Assembly: GCA_031181345.1 (NCBI GenBank)
Contig: JAPSLC010000002.1
Span: 62,001 to 126,000 of the forward strand
Length of the DNA stretch: 64,000 nucleotides
Direction: 5' to 3'
Origin: Cupriavidus sp.
GTDB lineage: Bacteria > Pseudomonadota > Gammaproteobacteria > Burkholderiales > Burkholderiaceae
This document shows positions 62,064-64,000 of the stretch, in pieces. Position numbers and translations under genes: made by a program. The notes beneath the pieces are model-generated. The model saw only the letters and a list, made by a program, of their open reading frames with translations. It did not search any database and had not been told where the DNA came from. Position 1 is the stretch's first letter, and the number at the start of each line of letters is the position of its first letter.

Positions 62064-63038
62064 TCAATCCGCCGAAATGCCGCGCTCCTTGATCAGCTTG
62101 GCCCACAGCGGCATTTCCTTGGCGAGGCGTGCGCGCGCCTGCTCCGGCGTGGTCGGCATCGGATCGAAGCCCTCGCGCACCATGCGCGCCTTCAGCGCCG
62201 GCGCGTTCAGCGCGGTATTGAGCGCGGCGTTGAGCTTGGCGATCGCCGGTTGCGGCGTGCCGGCCGGGGCGAACACCATGAACCACGTTTCGAAGGCATA
62301 GTCCGGCAGCCCTGCCTCGGCGATGGTCGGCACATCCGGCATCAGCGGCGAGCGCTTCGGCCCCGTCACGCCGATCGCGCGCAGCTTGCCGGCCTGCACC
62401 TGCTGCTGCGCGGCCGACAGCACCGGGAAGCTCATGTTGACCTGCCCGGCGATGGTGTCCATCAGCGCCGGACCGCCGCCGCGATACGGGATATGTTCGA
62501 TCGGCACATTGGCCACGCTCTTGAACAGCTCGGCCGCCATATGGAAGGTGCTGCCCGGCCCCGCCGATCCATAGGTGTACTTGCCCGGCTGGGCCTTGAG
62601 CATCGACAGCAGCGCCTTCAGATCCTTGGCCGGAAGCTGGTTGTTGACCACCAGCACGTGCTGGGAGCTCGCCACCATGCCGATCGGCGCCAGGTCCTTC
62701 TGCGTGTCGTACGGCATCTTGGCGAACAGCGAGGGATTGATCGCCAGCGACACCGTCTGCAGGCCGATCGTGTAGCCGTCGCCGGCCGCCTTGGCCACCG
62801 CATCGACGCCGATATTGCCGCCGGCGCCTCCCTTGTTCTCGATCACGATGGTGCCGCCAAGCGCCTTGGCCCATTCGTCGGCGACCAGCCGCGCCGCGAT
62901 ATCGGCGCTGCCGCCCGGGGCGTACGGCACCACCAGCTTGATCGGCCGCTCGGGATAGCCCTGCGCATACGCGCCCGCGGCGCCAAACGTGCTGCCGAAA
63001 GCCAACGCGAGGCTGGCGCAAAGGAATTGCGGTTTCAT
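62064..63038 (-). CDS. Bug/TctC-family periplasmic binding protein
   Basis: A 324-residue Bug-family solute receptor. The signal peptide ends near AGAYA; the mature protein begins YPERPIKLVVPYAPGGSADI and contains VIENKGGAGGNIGVDAVAKA, PYRGGGPALMDTIAGQVNMSF and the PLMPDVPTIAEAGLP block. The ATG at 63038 with GGAGACAAC just upstream is preferred to the one at 63050. First gene of the operon Bug-leuC-leuD and divergent from a LysR regulator, so it probably captures the substrate or inducer of the dehydratase pathway. Confidence 0.93.
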   Translation of the reverse strand: MKPQFLCASLALAFGSTFGAAGAYAQGYPERPIKLVVPYAPGGSADIAARLVADEWAKALGGTIVIENKGGAGGNIGVDAVAKAAGDGYTIGLQTVSLAINPSLFAKMPYDTQKDLAPIGMVASSQHVLVVNNQLPAKDLKALLSMLKAQPGKYTYGSAGPGSTFHMAAELFKSVANVPIEHIPYRGGGPALMDTIAGQVNMSFPVLSAAQQQVQAGKLRAIGVTGPKRSPLMPDVPTIAEAGLPDYAFETWFMVFAPAGTPQPAIAKLNAALNTALNAPALKARMVREGFDPMPTTPEQARARLAKEMPLWAKLIKERGISAD

Positions 63039-63206
63039 CGTTGTCTCCATCCACCCGGGGGTTGAGTAGTTGTTCGTTTCGTTATTGGTCTCGTGGTGGA
63101 AGGCATCGTATCATTGATGCAAACCAGCATAATTTCCGGGCGGATCATGCTTGATTAACTGATATTCACGAATAGGCACGCCCCGCCCCCCTCATCAGAC
63201 AGCCCC

Positions 63207-64000
63207 ATGGACGGCTTTTCCGATCTCGCCTTCTTCGCCACCGTCAACAAGCACGGCAGCCTGGCCGCCGCCGCACAGCAACTCGGGGTCACGCCCCCAG
63301 CGGTCAGCAAGCGGCTGGCCGCGCTGGAACGCCGTCTTGGCGTGCGCCTGCTGCAACGGACCACGCGGCGGCTCAGCCTGACGCCGGAGGGCGAAACCTA
63401 TCTGGTCGAAGGCGCGCGCGTGCTGGCTGAACTCGAGGCGCTGGAGCGCACCGTTGCCGGCAGCGGTGCGACGCCTCACGGCCTGCTGCGCATTAGCGCG
63501 ACGCTCGGCTTCGGGCGGCGGTATATCGCACCCGCGCTGTCGGCCTTCGCGCGGCTGCATCCACGTGTCGAGGTGCAGCTGCATCTGAGCGATCGTCCCG
63601 TCAATCTGGTCGAACAGGGCTTCGATGCGTCGATTCGCTTCGGCGAGTTGCCGGACGCGCGGCTGACCGCCCGGCTGCTGGCCAACAATCGCCGCCTGCT
63701 GTGCGCCGCCCCGTCGTATCTGAAGGCCGCCGGCATACCAGCCACGCCGCAGGATCTGACGCGGCATCAATGCATCTTCATTCGCGAGAGCGACGAGACC
63801 TTCGGCACCTGGCATCTGCGCAGCGGCACGCGGCAGGAGACCGTCAAGGTGCGCGGTCCGCTTAGCACCAACGACGGCGAATCGGCGCTGGGCTGGGCGC
63901 GCGAAGGACATGGCATCCTGGTGCGATCGGAATGGGATGTGGCACCGCTGTTGCGCAGCGCGGAGCTGCAGCCGGTGCTGAAGGAATGGAGTCTGCCGAA
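63207..64000 (+). CDS. LysR-family transcriptional regulator (3' end outside window)
   Basis: A LysR regulator of which 264 codons lie in the window. The winged helix (FSDLAFFATVNKHGSLAAAAQQLGVTPPAVSKRLAALERRLGVRLLQRTTR) and most of the effector domain are seen; only a few dozen residues are missing compared with the usual 300. It is divergent from the Bug-leuCD operon with a 168-base gap, the standard arrangement for its regulator. Confidence 0.93.
   Translation, partial: MDGFSDLAFFATVNKHGSLAAAAQQLGVTPPAVSKRLAALERRLGVRLLQRTTRRLSLTPEGETYLVEGARVLAELEALERTVAGSGATPHGLLRISATLGFGRRYIAPALSAFARLHPRVEVQLHLSDRPVNLVEQGFDASIRFGELPDARLTARLLANNRRLLCAAPSYLKAAGIPATPQDLTRHQCIFIRESDETFGTWHLRSGTRQETVKVRGPLSTNDGESALGWAREGHGILVRSEWDVAPLLRSAELQPVLKEWSLP

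Noticed and set aside
1..64000. CRISPR arrays, tRNA, rRNA, insertion sequences, prophage
   Set aside because: None of the expected repeats, cloverleaf signatures, transposase or phage genes was seen; short repeats found are local duplications.

Overview
This 64 kb window is GC-rich (roughly two thirds G+C) chromosomal DNA from a betaproteobacterium of the Burkholderiales, most likely Cupriavidus or a close relative. The evidence is two orphan Bug/TctC-type binding proteins, a CIO-type cydAB oxidase, divergent LysR pairs, dense overlapping gene starts, and a late flagellar cluster in the order fliC-flaG-fliD-fliS-fliT followed by fliE and fliFGHIJK. The genus is inferred from gene style only; no rRNA or marker gene is present. 

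Layout. 1-3.9 kb: an iron-linked unit on the minus strand (response regulator, sensor kinase, TonB-dependent siderophore receptor cut by the window edge) with two Fur-like sites. 3.9-9.5 kb: an FAD amine oxidase divergent from a GbsR/MarR regulator plus cydAB, then a DUF2236 oxygenase. 9.5-25.8 kb: minus-strand genes, first an orphan Bug protein, then a long cluster (DMT exporter, M20 carbamoylase-type hydrolase, histone-deacetylase-fold amidohydrolase, TPP enzyme, cupin, GabD, GabT, dipeptide-type ABC transporter, ArgE/DapE-type deacylase). This cluster is divergent from a MocR/GabR-type regulator (26.0-27.6 kb), followed by a GlcD-type FAD dehydrogenase and a convergent DHA2 exporter. It looks like a complete import and catabolic route for an N-acylated or N-carbamoylated amino compound ending in GABA-type transamination. 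30.9-32.1 kb: an XRE/AbiEii-type toxin-antitoxin pair. 

32.2-50.5 kb is motility: a chemoreceptor, a small divergent Hfq-like (Sm-fold) gene beside fliC, a clear sigma-28 promoter for fliC, filament, cap and chaperone genes, a FliK-like gene coupled to a free-standing FlhB C-terminal-domain gene, a Fic gene of foreign composition, fliE, and the fliFGHIJK operon. 50.7-56 kb: alkB, phoX, and a FUSC-type membrane protein. 56-64 kb: small-molecule metabolism with an Asp/Glu racemase, LysR, an argininosuccinate-lyase-like enzyme, DUF1059, leuD/leuC paralogues, a second Bug protein and a partial LysR. 

The most unusual items are the Hfq-like gene (34992-35321) next to flagellin and two short intergenic loci on the minus strand (34341-34404 and 56025-56081). 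Each of those two has a -35 box, a 17-base spacer, a TATAGT -10 box, a 5' hairpin and a strong rho-independent terminator within about 60 bases, and no open reading frame. I read them as candidate small RNAs. One lies about 590 bases from the Hfq-like gene; the other carries an exposed CUCCUCC anti-Shine-Dalgarno-like stretch. No tRNA, rRNA, CRISPR array or insertion sequence was seen.
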